The notes under the pieces: generated by a model
Seen by the model: the letters and a program-made list of their open reading frames with translations, nothing else
Told to the model about the DNA's origin: nothing
The model's database searches: none
Made by a program: the position numbers and the translations under genes
DNA from: JADKFD01 sp050250665
GTDB taxonomy: Bacteria > Pseudomonadota > Gammaproteobacteria > Xanthomonadales > SZUA-5
DNA: 64,000 bases
Assembly (NCBI GenBank): GCA_050250665.1
Contig: JBFWOF010000005.1
Coordinates: 1 to 64,000 of the forward strand
Reading direction: 5' to 3'
In this document: positions 27,340 through 36,936 of the stretch, piece after piece
Numbering within the stretch: position 1 is the stretch's first letter
Layout of the letters: each line of letters opens with the position of its first letter

Positions 27340-30315
27340 ATGAACAAGAAAAGCATGGGGCACAGACTCAGGCGCAACGCGATTGTCATCGCCTTGGGCC
27401 TGGCATTGGCGGGGCAGGCATATGCACAAAGTTCGGTGGGTTCGATCTTTGGCGAGGCATCCAGCAATGCCGCGGTAACCATCGAAAATCTGGACACTGG
27501 CGTCAAGCGCGAAATCACTGCCGACAGCCAGGGCCGCTACACCTTCGGCCAACTGCCGCCTGGACACTATCGGGTCAGCAGCGGCGGCAGTACGCGCGAC
27601 GCCAATGTGGTCGTCGGCACGGGTACCCGCATCGATCTGACAGCCGCCACGCTCGACGCCGTGACGGTCACCGCCCAGAACGTCAACCCTATCGACATCT
27701 CCTCGGTGGAATCCACCACCGTGTTCTCGCAGGAACGCATCCAATCACTGCCGATTCCGCGCGACATCACCAATGTGGCGCTGCTCGCGCCGGGTACGGT
27801 CAAGGGTGATACCGGCTTCGGCAATCTGGCGTCTTTCGGCGGCGCCTCGGTGGCCGAGAACGGCTACTACATCAACGGTTTTGACGTCACCAACATCCGT
27901 AACTTCATTTCCTACGCCACCCTGCCCTTCGATGCCATCGCCGAGCAGCAGATCAAGACTGGCGGTTACGGTGCAGAGTTCGGTCGTTCGCTCGGCGGCG
28001 TCATCAACATCGTCACCAAGCGCGGCACCAATGAGTGGAAAGGTGGCGCCAGCGTCTATTGGTCTCCTGCCGCCCTGCGCGAACGCGGCCGTGACGTCAG
28101 CAACCGCAATGCCGACGCATTTGCGGATGGCATCACCAAATACGTCTACCGCTCCGACAACGAATTCGATCGCCTGAGTTACAACGTCTACGGTGGCGGC
28201 GCCCTGGTCGAGGACAGACTGTTCTTCTTCGGATTGATCGAAGGCCAGAACAATACCGATGACACCTACACGCGTCTGGACAGCACCGCCACCAAGGACA
28301 CCGATCCCACTGGCATGGTCAAGCTGGACTGGAACATCAGCGACAATCACCTGCTGGAACTGACCGGCATTCGCAACAAGACCGAGACCGGTTACAAGTT
28401 CTACCAGCGTGACGAGCCGCGCTACGCCCAGGATCACGAGAATCTGGTGGATTCCTACAAGTTGGAGAACGGTGGCTGGGTGGGCATTGCCAAATACACC
28501 GGCTATCTGACCGACGACTTCACGCTGTCCGCGCAGTACGGCAAGCTCAAGAACACCGACAACTATCGCACTGTAGCGCCCGAAGGCGCGGATTGCCCGG
28601 CCGTCTACGATTCGCGACCTGCCGGCAACCCGCTGAATTTCATCGGTTGCTGGAATGAATCGGCATTCACGGTCACGGACCGCGAGTTCGGCCCCGATAC
28701 CGATGAGCGCCGTGCATGGCGTATCGATGCCGAATGGCGCCTGGGCGACCACCTGGTCCGCTTCGGCTATGACGATGAGACCTTCACCTCGGGTCACGCC
28801 GGCACCACCTATTCGGGCGGCATCTATTACCGCTACTTCACCTCGCGCTCAGGACGAGTCAATGGCGTCACCGTTCCGGTCGGTACTGAATATGTGCGCG
28901 TGCGCGATTTCCAGTCGAGCAGCAGCAGCTACGACGTCATCAACACCGCCGGTTATATCGAGGACAGCTGGCAGATCAACGAGAATCTCCTGCTGTACGG
29001 CGGATTGCGCGTGGAGACCTTCGAGAACCGCAATGCCGAGGGCACCAGCTTTGTCGAAGCCGACAACCTGCTGGCTCCGCGCCTGGGCTTCTCCTGGGAT
29101 ATGCGGGGTGATTCCACGGTCAAGATCTTCGGCAACGCAGGCCGCTATCACATCCCGGTGGCTGCCAACACCAACATCCGCGCCTCCGGATCGGAAGTGC
29201 TGATCGAGCAGTTCTTCAACTTCACCGGCATCAACCCGACCACCGGCGCGCCCAACACCCTCGGTTCACAGCTGGGCAACACCAACGTCAACGGCTCGCT
29301 GGAACCGCCCAATCCGGCCACGGTGGCCTCGACCAATCTGGATCCGATGTACCAGGACGAGTTCATCCTGGGTGCGCAATGGGCGATCAACGACACCTGG
29401 ACGGCCGGTGTTCGCGGCATCTCGCGCGAGGTCAAGAACGGCGTCGATGATTTCTGTTCACTGGATGCCATCGTCGATTATGTCAATGCCAATGGCTACC
29501 CGGATTTCGATGGCTCCACACTGGCCACCTGCATGATCCTGAATCCGGGTCGCTCGCTGGATATCGGCATTGATGTCGAGGGTGACGGCAATCTGGTCGA
29601 TTTCTCGATTCCGGCCAACGTGATCGGCTTGCCCGACTACAAGCGCCAGTACTACGCCATCGAGCTGTTCTGGGAGGCCAATTTCTCCAACGAGTGGTTC
29701 CTCCAGGGTTCGTATACCTGGGCGCACAGCTACGGCAATATCGAAGGCTATGTGAACTCGACGCTGGAACAGGACGACGCCGGCCTGACCCAGGACTTCG
29801 ATCACCCGCGCTTTGAAGATGGCGCCTACGGCAATCTGCCGAACGACCGCCGGCATACCTTCAAACTCTTCGGCAGCTACAACATCAACGAAGAATGGCG
29901 AGTGGGCGGCAACCTGCTGGTCCAGTCCGGACGACCCGTCAGCTGCAACGGCTTTGTGCCGCTTGATGGCCTGAATCCGGATGGCGATGGCGGCAGTCTG
30001 GCCCTGTACGGAGCCTCGAGTTTCTACTGCCGTCCGGCCGATGGCGAACCTTCGGAGCTCACCTACCGTGGCCAGTATGGCCGCACGCCGTGGATCTACT
30101 CGGTCGATGGCTCGCTGTCGTACATGCCGAACTGGGCTGAGGGCCTGACCCTGCAGGTGGACATCTTCAACCTGTTCAACAGCAGCAAGGTCACGGAATA
30201 CTCGGAAACCGGCGACCTCAGTCGCGCAGACGAGAGCGTCAACCCCAACTTCCTGAATGACGTCAATTATCAGACGCCGCGCTCGATTCGCCTCACCGCG
30301 CGCTACAGCTTCTGA
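27340..30315 (+). CDS. Oar-like TonB-dependent outer-membrane receptor
   Basis: A 991-residue outer-membrane protein. The signal peptide ends near AGQAYAQ (residue about 30). A carboxypeptidase-regulatory-like (Ig-like) domain covers about 31-90 (AVTIENLDTGVKREITADSQGRYTF). The plug follows (IQSLPIPRDITNVALLAPGTV, GYYINGFDVTNIRNFI, YGAEFGRSLGGVINIVTKRG), then a long barrel ending in the terminal Phe motif LTARYSF. This is the Oar subgroup common in Xanthomonadales, usually linked to uptake of peptides or sugars or to adhesion. No co-transcribed transport gene is present, so the substrate is unknown. Confidence 0.92.
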   Translation: MNKKSMGHRLRRNAIVIALGLALAGQAYAQSSVGSIFGEASSNAAVTIENLDTGVKREITADSQGRYTFGQLPPGHYRVSSGGSTRDANVVVGTGTRIDLTAATLDAVTVTAQNVNPIDISSVESTTVFSQERIQSLPIPRDITNVALLAPGTVKGDTGFGNLASFGGASVAENGYYINGFDVTNIRNFISYATLPFDAIAEQQIKTGGYGAEFGRSLGGVINIVTKRGTNEWKGGASVYWSPAALRERGRDVSNRNADAFADGITKYVYRSDNEFDRLSYNVYGGGALVEDRLFFFGLIEGQNNTDDTYTRLDSTATKDTDPTGMVKLDWNISDNHLLELTGIRNKTETGYKFYQRDEPRYAQDHENLVDSYKLENGGWVGIAKYTGYLTDDFTLSAQYGKLKNTDNYRTVAPEGADCPAVYDSRPAGNPLNFIGCWNESAFTVTDREFGPDTDERRAWRIDAEWRLGDHLVRFGYDDETFTSGHAGTTYSGGIYYRYFTSRSGRVNGVTVPVGTEYVRVRDFQSSSSSYDVINTAGYIEDSWQINENLLLYGGLRVETFENRNAEGTSFVEADNLLAPRLGFSWDMRGDSTVKIFGNAGRYHIPVAANTNIRASGSEVLIEQFFNFTGINPTTGAPNTLGSQLGNTNVNGSLEPPNPATVASTNLDPMYQDEFILGAQWAINDTWTAGVRGISREVKNGVDDFCSLDAIVDYVNANGYPDFDGSTLATCMILNPGRSLDIGIDVEGDGNLVDFSIPANVIGLPDYKRQYYAIELFWEANFSNEWFLQGSYTWAHSYGNIEGYVNSTLEQDDAGLTQDFDHPRFEDGAYGNLPNDRRHTFKLFGSYNINEEWRVGGNLLVQSGRPVSCNGFVPLDGLNPDGDGGSLALYGASSFYCRPADGEPSELTYRGQYGRTPWIYSVDGSLSYMPNWAEGLTLQVDIFNLFNSSKVTEYSETGDLSRADESVNPNFLNDVNYQTPRSIRLTARYSF

Positions 30316-30336
30316 TCTGACGGGAAGTATCAGGCT

Positions 30337-30364
30337 GGCCGGCGAGGTGCAGACCTCGCCGGCC
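30337..30364 (+). terminator. terminator-like hairpin after the TonB receptor gene
   Basis: A perfect 12-bp GC-rich stem (GGCCGGCGAGGT / ACCTCGCCGGCC) with a GCAG loop, 21 bases after the stop. No T-run follows, but position and stability support a transcript-end role. The 308-base gap to lexA otherwise holds REP-like repeats and the LexA site. Confidence 0.55.
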
Positions 30365-30456
30365 ATTCCCGACTTGCAGGCAAGTCGGGGCTCGGGTGGT
30401 GCAGATCGATTCGGCACTGATCCACCGAGATTCGTGAGAGCTTGCCCGGGTACCGT

Positions 30457-30525
30457 TCGCGGCTGAAGCCGCTCCCACTGCAGGAGCGCGAGCGGACTGT
30501 GGGAGCGGACTCTGTCCGCGATCGC
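30457..30525. repeat. GTGG-headed REP-like repeats (family 3)
   Basis: One inverted arm (TTCGCGGCTGAAGCCGCTCCCAC) and one direct arm (GTGGGAGCGGACTCTGTCCG) lie about 20 bases apart. Other members occur at 32221-32295 (inside imuB), 34324-34396, 35309-35380 and 54475-54577. Confidence 0.7.
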
Positions 30526-30605
30526 TCTGGCCGGGACTGCAGATCGCGAATCAAGGTCGCTGCAAACGCAACGCTGGTTCACTGCTGCTTGCCGGCTCGC
30601 CTGAA

Positions 30606-30621
30606 CTGTACGAATATACAG
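30606..30621 (+). promoter_or_regulatory. LexA-binding SOS box
   Basis: CTGTACGAATATACAG fits CTGT-N8-ACAG exactly and lies two bases before the lexA ATG. It should let LexA repress its own gene and the following imuA and imuB. The close spacing means bound LexA would cover the ribosome-binding region of the DNA and the likely transcription start. Confidence 0.9.
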
Positions 30622-30623
30622 TC

Positions 30624-31259
30624 ATGAGCAAAGACGATCTGACACCGCGCCAGCGCCAGATACTGGACTTCATCGATGCCCGATTGCGGCAATCGGGGGC
30701 GCCGCCTACGCGGGCCGAGATTGCTGCCGCTTTCGGCTTCCGCTCGGCCAATGCGGCCGAGGAACATCTGCGGGCGCTGGTGCGCAAGGGTGCCATCGCA
30801 ATGGCGCCGGGGCGTTCGCGTGGCATCCGGGTACTGAAGGCAGCCGTGGACACCCACTCAGGGGGCGGCAACAACGGCAGATCCCTGCCCCTGATCGGTC
30901 AGGTGGCTGCCGGCAGTCCGATTCTGGCGGTGGAAAACGTGGAATCGGAAGTGACCATCGAAGCCGATGTCTTTCACCCCCGTGCCGATTATCTGTTGCG
31001 CGTACGCGGTGACAGCATGACCGGCGTTGGCATCATGGACGGCGATCTGCTGGCGGTGCATCGCAGCGCCAGTGCTGAATCGGGTCAGATCGTGGTGGCG
31101 CGACTGGGTGAAGAAGTCACGGTCAAACGGCTGGAGCGTCAGGGCGATAGCCTGCGCCTGTGCGCGGAGAACCCGGCCTATCAGCCCATAGCAGTGGATC
31201 CGGCGCGGGATGATTTTGCGCTGGAAGGTCTGGCGGTCGGGGTGCTGCGGCGCTGGTGA
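30624..31259 (+). CDS. lexA: LexA SOS repressor
   Basis: A 211-residue repressor. The winged-helix domain (LTPRQRQILDFIDARLRQSG, PPTRAEIAAAFGFRSANAAEEHLRAL) is followed by the S24 peptidase half: cleavage site VAAGSP (Ala-Gly), nucleophile Ser in RVRGDSMTGVGI and Lys in GEEVTVKRLER. RecA-stimulated self-cleavage would release the SOS genes. This smaller LexA type is often found in front of imuA-imuB in proteobacteria and may be a second, cassette-specific copy. It is preceded by a near-consensus SOS box. Confidence 0.95.
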   Translation: MSKDDLTPRQRQILDFIDARLRQSGAPPTRAEIAAAFGFRSANAAEEHLRALVRKGAIAMAPGRSRGIRVLKAAVDTHSGGGNNGRSLPLIGQVAAGSPILAVENVESEVTIEADVFHPRADYLLRVRGDSMTGVGIMDGDLLAVHRSASAESGQIVVARLGEEVTVKRLERQGDSLRLCAENPAYQPIAVDPARDDFALEGLAVGVLRRW

Positions 31260-31334
31260 GCGGCGTGCTGCAGTCGCAGCCGCTGAGACCGGATTGTCGA
31301 GTCTGTAGCAGACACCCATCCACGAGGAATTCCG

Positions 31335-32018
31335 ATGTCTGCATTGCATGCACTGCCCACACTGCTTCCCTCGCTGGAATCGGGTCTGGCGCCGACCGCC
31401 CTGTCCACCCAGGAGTTGCTGCAACGCGAGGATATCTGGCGTGCCCGTACCGGCTCGCAACAGAAGCTGGCCACGCAAGCCACTGGCTGCGCCGAACTGG
31501 ATGCGCAGCTGCCGGGTCAGGGCTGGCCCATTGGTCGTCTGAGTGAAGTGCTGCTGCCGCAACTGGGTCTGGGCGAGATCGAATTGCTGTTGCCGCTGCT
31601 GGCCCGACGCAGCCAACTGGGGCAGACCCTGGTCTATGTGCGACCGCCCTGCCCGCCCAATATTCCGGCGCTGGCCCGTGCGGGCGTGGCCCTGGATCGG
31701 GTGCTGCTGATCGTTCCAGCCAATGAGCGCGAGGCGCTGTGGGCCAGCGAACAGATACTCGGCTGCGGCAGCGCCTGCAGCGTGCTGCTCTGGGCCGAGC
31801 AGGCCGATGAACGTGCGTTGCGGCGTCTGGCCCTGGCCGCCGAGGGTAGCCGCTCACTGGCGCTGGTGTTCAGACCCATCGCCCAGCAGGCCCAGGTTTC
31901 ACCGGCGGCCCTGCGCATCCGTATCGACCGCCCGCTGGCGCGCGCGCCCCTGAGCGTGCTCAAGGCCCGCGGCCTGCCCTGCTCCAGCGCTCAGCCGCTC
32001 AGGGTGCGGGTGTCGTGA
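31335..32018 (+). CDS. imuA: ImuA translesion-synthesis accessory protein
   Basis: A 227-residue RecA/SulA-like protein of the ImuA family, which forms the mutasome with ImuB and the DnaE2 polymerase. Features: the family N-terminus with IWRARTG, the stretch TGCAELDAQLPGQGWPIGRLSEVL, and LLLPLLARRSQLGQTLVYVRPP. The canonical Walker A of RecA is not present, as is usual for the family. Placement directly behind lexA and before imuB fixes the identification. SOS control is inferred from the box before lexA. Confidence 0.9.
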   Translation: MSALHALPTLLPSLESGLAPTALSTQELLQREDIWRARTGSQQKLATQATGCAELDAQLPGQGWPIGRLSEVLLPQLGLGEIELLLPLLARRSQLGQTLVYVRPPCPPNIPALARAGVALDRVLLIVPANEREALWASEQILGCGSACSVLLWAEQADERALRRLALAAEGSRSLALVFRPIAQQAQVSPAALRIRIDRPLARAPLSVLKARGLPCSSAQPLRVRVS

Positions 32019-32029
32019 TGGCGTATGAC

Positions 32030-32113
32030 GTAGGTCATGTTGTCCGCGCAGCGGACTACGTGACAACACGAAATCCCCGTCACGTAGCCCGCTGCGCGGG
32101 CAACGTGACCTAC
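32030..32113. repeat. GTAG-headed palindromic repeat pair (family 4)
   Basis: Begins GTAGGTCATGTTGTCCGCGC and ends GCGGGCAACGTGACCTAC, with two inner arms (GGACTACGTGAC and GTCACGTAGCCC), so two hairpins face each other. It fills most of the 118-base imuA-imuB gap. Shorter copies lie at 45055-45087 and 54640-54672. Confidence 0.75.
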
Positions 32114-32136
32114 TAAAGCCGTGGTCCACACATACC

Positions 32137-33837
32137 ATGACTGACCACGCCTGGCTGTGCATCGCGCTGCCGCGGCTGGCGCTGGATCTGATTGATCGGG
32201 CATGCGTTGGCGGCGAACCCTGTGGGAGCGGACTTCGTCCGCGATCTGAGGTCTTCCCGGAGGCAGAAGCATCGCGGACGAAGTCCGCTCCCACAGGAAA
32301 AACTCCCACAGGAACTGCGCCCACCGGGAGCGCATTGCCGCGGGTGGTCATCGACGGTCCGGAGCAGCGCGCCGAGATCCATCTGGCCGATGCGGCTGCG
32401 GCGGCTTGTGGTGTGCGCCCGGGGCAACGTCTGGCGGCGGCGCAGGCGCTGGCGCCAGCCCTGAGGATTCATCGGCGTGACCGACTGGCCGAGCGTCAGG
32501 CGCTGGAACGGCTGGCCTGCTGGGCCTATCGCTATACCAGCCGGGTCAGTCTCGATGGCCACGACGCGCTGCTTCTGGAGCTGGCCGGCAGCAGCAAACT
32601 CTTTGGTGGTCAGGTGGCGCTGCATGCCGCCTTGACCCACGATCTCGACACTCTCGGTTTTCTGGCGCTGTTCGGCTATGGCGCCACGCCGGCGGCTGCG
32701 CGCTTGCGCGCCGAGGTGGCGCGGCGTGATCCGGCGCGTTCCGGCGAGCTGTATCTGCTGGCGCCGATTGCGCTCAGTGACAGCGCGCTCGATTCGCGTA
32801 CCGTGGCCACGCTGCAGGCCACCGGCATCCGCACGCTGGGCGAGCTGGCCAAACTGCCGCGTTCAGGCATTGCCCGGCGCTTCGGCCAGAGCACGCTCGA
32901 CTATCTGGGGCGCCTGCGTGGCGAGTTGCCCGAGGCGCTGGCCCTGTATCGTCCGCCCGACAGCTATCACGCCTGGCTGGAACTGCCGGCGCCGTGCAGC
33001 AGCAGCGAGGCCCTGGCCTTCCCGCTCAAGCGCATGCTCGGCGATCTGGGGGCCGTGCTCAGCGCACGCGATGGCGGCGTACAGCACTTCATGTTGCGCT
33101 TTGCACTGGAATCGGCCCGCCGCAGCAGCGAGCTGCGCAGCAGCATCGGTGATCTGTGCCGGCTGGAAGTGGGCTTGATCGAGGCCAGTCGTGACCCCGA
33201 GCATCTGTACACCCTGACCCGGGCGCGACTCGAGCGCATGCGTTTTCCGCGCCCGGTGCTGGGCATCCATCTGGAAGTGGCGCGACTGCCGACTTTTGTA
33301 CCCAGACACCAGGATCTGTTCGGCGAGGCGAGCGACAGCACCCAGGGTCTGAACACCCTGATCGAACGTCTGAGTGCGCGCCTGGGCGAGGCCGCCCTGC
33401 TGCGACCGCAGTGGATTGCCGATCACCGCCCCGAACGCGCCAGCCGCTGGCGCCCCAGCGCCGAAGGCCCGGCCCTGCTGCGTCCGCCCGAAGGCACGCC
33501 ACCCTATGCCGCACGACCCAATCATCTGTTGCCCGAACCCCTGCCCATCAACGTCGACGGCGTGGTGCTGATCTCCAGCGCCGAGCGCATCGAAAGCGGC
33601 TGGTGGGACGATGGCGATGTGCGCCGCGATTACTACCTGGCCGAAATCGTCGATGTGCAGCGCCTGTTCACCGGCCCGCGCCAGGCGCTCAACGCCAGCG
33701 TATCCATGGCTGCTGCCGGCGCTGCTACCGCCCGCGCCGCCCACGAGCAGTTCCAGCTCAGCGCCGGTGCCCGCGCCTGGGTCTACCAGGATCTGCGCCA
33801 GCCCGAGTGCTGGTACCTGCAGGGTTGGTTTGGGTGA
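32137..33837 (+). CDS. imuB: ImuB, Y-family polymerase-like mutasome subunit, with a REP-derived insert
   Basis: A 566-residue Y-family DNA-polymerase homologue that lacks the catalytic acidic triad and acts as the scaffold linking ImuA, the beta clamp and DnaE2. The N-terminus AWLCIALPRLALDLIDRA, ACGVRPGQRLAAAQALAP and the fingers/thumb region (GIRTLGELAKLPRSGIARRFG) match the family; a clamp-like motif is suggested by HQDLFG near residue 389. Residues 29-66 are foreign: 29-53 are encoded by a perfect 75-bp REP palindrome and 54-66 by partial repeats of its arm. The family sequence resumes at LPRVVIDGPEQRAEIHLADA. The insert lies in the palm region. Confidence 0.92.
   Translation: MTDHAWLCIALPRLALDLIDRACVGGEPCGSGLRPRSEVFPEAEASRTKSAPTGKTPTGTAPTGSALPRVVIDGPEQRAEIHLADAAAAACGVRPGQRLAAAQALAPALRIHRRDRLAERQALERLACWAYRYTSRVSLDGHDALLLELAGSSKLFGGQVALHAALTHDLDTLGFLALFGYGATPAAARLRAEVARRDPARSGELYLLAPIALSDSALDSRTVATLQATGIRTLGELAKLPRSGIARRFGQSTLDYLGRLRGELPEALALYRPPDSYHAWLELPAPCSSSEALAFPLKRMLGDLGAVLSARDGGVQHFMLRFALESARRSSELRSSIGDLCRLEVGLIEASRDPEHLYTLTRARLERMRFPRPVLGIHLEVARLPTFVPRHQDLFGEASDSTQGLNTLIERLSARLGEAALLRPQWIADHRPERASRWRPSAEGPALLRPPEGTPPYAARPNHLLPEPLPINVDGVVLISSAERIESGWWDDGDVRRDYYLAEIVDVQRLFTGPRQALNASVSMAAAGAATARAAHEQFQLSAGARAWVYQDLRQPECWYLQGWFG
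32221..32295. repeat. in-frame family-3 REP palindrome inside imuB
   Basis: The 25-base arm at 32221-32245 (TGTGGGAGCGGACTTCGTCC, then GCGAT) is repeated perfectly in inverted orientation at 32271-32295 around a 25-base loop. The total of 75 bases equals 25 codons and the first base is a codon first position, so it encodes residues 29-53 with no stop. Shortened arm copies (CTCCCACAGGAA) follow to about 32334. Confidence 0.9.
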
Positions 33838-33925
33838 AGTGCCGGGCGTAGCTGGCGAGGTGCTGGCGGTTACTCCAGGCTCTGTTATTTGTCCGCAAAG
33901 GACGCCAAGAAAAGCACAAGGATGA

Positions 33926-34276
33926 TCATGGCGAGCCATCTGTCCCGCACCGACACACCCTGCTGGGCTGGGTACAACGGGATGAGATTGACAGCGGGCA
34001 ACGTGAAGGCGTGACCACGGCGGAAGCCAAGCGGGTCAAGGAGCTTGAGCGCGAGGTCAAGGAACTGCGGCGGGCCAATGAGATCCTGAAGTTGGCTAGC
34101 GCGTTTTTCGCCCAGGCGGAGCTCGACCGCCGATTCAAGTCCTGAGGGACTTCGTCGACACTCATCGTGGCACGTTCGGAGTCGAACCGATCTGCAGAGC
34201 CTTGCAGATCGCTCCGTCGGCCTGGCAAGGTTGGCTCTACGTGGCCTTCGTCATCGACGTATTCGCCTCCCACAGA
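33926..34276 (+). mobile_element. remnant of an IS3-family insertion sequence (orfA tail plus internally deleted orfB)
   Basis: The first part, ending in a TGA at 34143-34145, encodes AKRVKELEREVKELRRANEI and ASAFFAQAELDRRFKS, the leucine-zipper tail of IS3 OrfA. From 34142, in another frame, OrfB sequence follows (LRDFVDTHRGTFGVEPICRA, LQIAPSA) and then jumps at about 34222 to WQGWLYVAFVIDVFA, which in intact OrfB lies roughly 150 residues further on. The DDE catalytic residues before and after this point are largely missing, so the element is dead. It lies 90 bases downstream of imuB. Confidence 0.85.
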
Positions 34277-34297
34277 CGGCGACTATTCGGCCTGACG

Positions 34298-34396
34298 GTC
34301 GCGCCGCGAGGGCGCTCCTACTGTGTGAGCGGCTTCAGCCGCGACAAGGGCTCCAGCTTGCCAGCAACAGCCATCGCGGACAGAGTCCGCTCCCAC
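34298..34396. repeat. family-2 half and family-3 REP repeats
   Basis: GTCGCGCCGCGAGGGCGCTC (ending CTAC at 34321) is a reversed family-2 arm, and 34324-34396 holds a family-3 pair ending AGAGTCCGCTCCCAC. They sit between the IS3 remnant and dapD. Bases 33838-33925 before the remnant hold no recognisable feature. Confidence 0.6.
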
Positions 34397-34457
34397 TGTT
34401 CCGCAGGCACTGGCGCAATCTCGTAGCATCGGCCGCTGACTTTCAAGGATTCCCCTC

Positions 34458-35288
<831 letters not shown>

Positions 35289-35308
35289 GCCGGGCATGCC
35301 GCAGACCT

Positions 35309-35380
35309 GTGGGAGCGGGCTCTGCCCGCGATGGCTGTTGCGGCGTCACGGGCATTGATCGCGGATGAATCCGCTCCCAC
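35309..35380. repeat. family-3 REP pair between dapD and the ArsC-like gene
   Basis: GTGGGAGCGGGCTCTGCCCG at the left and ATCGCGGATGAATCCGCTCC (then CAC) at the right face each other. It lies 20 bases after the dapD stop. Confidence 0.7.
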
Positions 35381-35431
35381 ACGTGCCGCATCGTTGCTGA
35401 ACATCCAATCCAGATTCGGAACATATCGCCG

Positions 35432-35806
35432 ATGACACATCCGCCTACCCTCACCCTCTACGGTCTCCCCCACTGCGACACCTGCAAGAAGGCCCGTGCC
35501 TGGCTGACGGCGCGCGGCATCGCCCATGAATTTGTCGACTACCGGGCCCAGCCGCTGGCACCGGCACAACTGGAGCAGGCAGCAGCGGCGCTGGGCTGGG
35601 ACAAGCTGGTCAATCGCGCCAGCACCACCTGGCGCCAACTGGAGGCAGCCGACAAGGCCGCCGTGACGACGCGTGAATGGCTGGAACTGCTGGCGCGCCA
35701 TCCCGCGCTGATCCGTCGGCCACTGCTGATCGATGGCAGCCATATTGACGCCGGCTTCAAGGAATCCCGCTACGCTGCGCACTTTGTACTCGGAGCCGAC
35801 GCGTGA
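35432..35806 (+). CDS. ArsC/Spx-family thioredoxin-fold reductase (YffB-like)
   Basis: A 124-residue protein of the ArsC/Spx/YffB group: LYGLPHCDTCKKARAWL with a CxxC pair, then FVDYRAQPLA, the mid-region LVNRASTTWRQL, and RRPLLIDG near the end. True arsenate reductases have different residues around the catalytic Cys and a triad of Arg; this is closer to YffB, a small protein often next to dapE and of unknown role, probably a glutathione-linked reductase. It overlaps dapE by 4 bases. Confidence 0.88.
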   Translation: MTHPPTLTLYGLPHCDTCKKARAWLTARGIAHEFVDYRAQPLAPAQLEQAAAALGWDKLVNRASTTWRQLEAADKAAVTTREWLELLARHPALIRRPLLIDGSHIDAGFKESRYAAHFVLGADA

Positions 35807-36936
35807 CTGATGCCGTCCTGAAACTGACCGAAGAACTGATCTCACGGGCATCGGTCACGCCCGACGATGCCGGCTGCCAGACACTGATCGCCGATCGTCT
35901 CGGCGCTGCCGGCTTCGAGATCCATCATCTGCGTTTCGGTGACACCGACAACCTCTGGGCCACCCATGGCCGGGGCGCGCCGGTGTTGGCGCTGGTCGGC
36001 CATACCGATGTGGTCCCCACCGGACCGCTGGAACACTGGCTCAGCCCGCCCTTCGAGCCCAGCCATCGCGACGGCCGTCTGTATGGGCGCGGCGCGGCCG
36101 ACATGAAATCGGCCATCGCTGCGCTCACCCTGGCCGCCGAACGCTATGTGGCCGCGCATCCGGATCATCCCGGCACCTTGGCCATCCTCTACACCAGTGA
36201 CGAGGAAGGTCCGGCCAAGGACGGCATCCAGGCAGTCATGCCCTGGCTGGCGGAACGCGGTATCAAGCTCGACTATGCGTTGATCGGCGAGCCCTCCTCT
36301 GGCGACCGACAAGGTGATCGAATTCGCATCGGCCGACGCGGATCCATGCACGGCTATCTGACCATCAAGGGCGTTCAGGGTCATGTGGCCTACCCTGATC
36401 TGGCACGCAATCCCATCCATCAGTTCGCGCCGGCGCTGGTTGATCTGGTGCATGCCCGTTTCGACGAAGGCAACAGCCACTTCCCGCCGACCTCCTTCCA
36501 GATCTATGAGGTCAAGGCCGGCACCGGCGCCAACAACATCATTCCCGGCGAACTCAGTGTCAATTTCAACTTCCGCTATGGCACGGCTTCCACTGAAGCC
36601 AGCCTGCGAGCGCAAGTCGAGGGCATCCTCAAGCGCCACGGCATCCAGTTCGAACTGCGCACGCGGGTGGCCAGCGCCCCCTTCCTGACCGAAAAGCGCG
36701 CCCTGATCGAAGCCGTACGCGCGGCCTCGCGCGAGCATCTGGGCATCGATCCGGTCGAAGACACCGGGGGTGGCACCTCCGACGGCCGTTTCATCTCGCC
36801 GGCGGGCGCCGAAGTGGTCGAACTCGGCCCGATCAACGACAGCATCCACAAGGTCAACGAATGGGTCAGCGTTGCCGATCTCGAACCCCTGGCACGCACC
36901 TATCAGGGCGTCATCGAACGGCTCCTGATCTCGTAG
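35803..36936 (+). CDS. dapE: succinyl-diaminopimelate desuccinylase
   Basis: A 377-residue M20-family zinc metallohydrolase. Metal ligands and motifs: LALVGHTDVVPTGP, GRGAADMKSAIAALTLAAE, TSDEEGPAKDG, IGRRGSMHGYLTIKG and the final IHKVNEW. It removes succinate to give LL-diaminopimelate for lysine and peptidoglycan. It starts at a GTG overlapping the ArsC-like gene. Its TAG stop is part of the GTAG head of a family-1 REP element, so the last residues may differ from orthologues. Confidence 0.96.
   Translation: MTDAVLKLTEELISRASVTPDDAGCQTLIADRLGAAGFEIHHLRFGDTDNLWATHGRGAPVLALVGHTDVVPTGPLEHWLSPPFEPSHRDGRLYGRGAADMKSAIAALTLAAERYVAAHPDHPGTLAILYTSDEEGPAKDGIQAVMPWLAERGIKLDYALIGEPSSGDRQGDRIRIGRRGSMHGYLTIKGVQGHVAYPDLARNPIHQFAPALVDLVHARFDEGNSHFPPTSFQIYEVKAGTGANNIIPGELSVNFNFRYGTASTEASLRAQVEGILKRHGIQFELRTRVASAPFLTEKRALIEAVRAASREHLGIDPVEDTGGGTSDGRFISPAGAEVVELGPINDSIHKVNEWVSVADLEPLARTYQGVIERLLIS

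Noticed and set aside
35432..35806. arsenate reductase assignment for the ArsC-like gene
   Set aside because: Context (dapD/dapE) and motif fit the YffB group; no ars genes are near.
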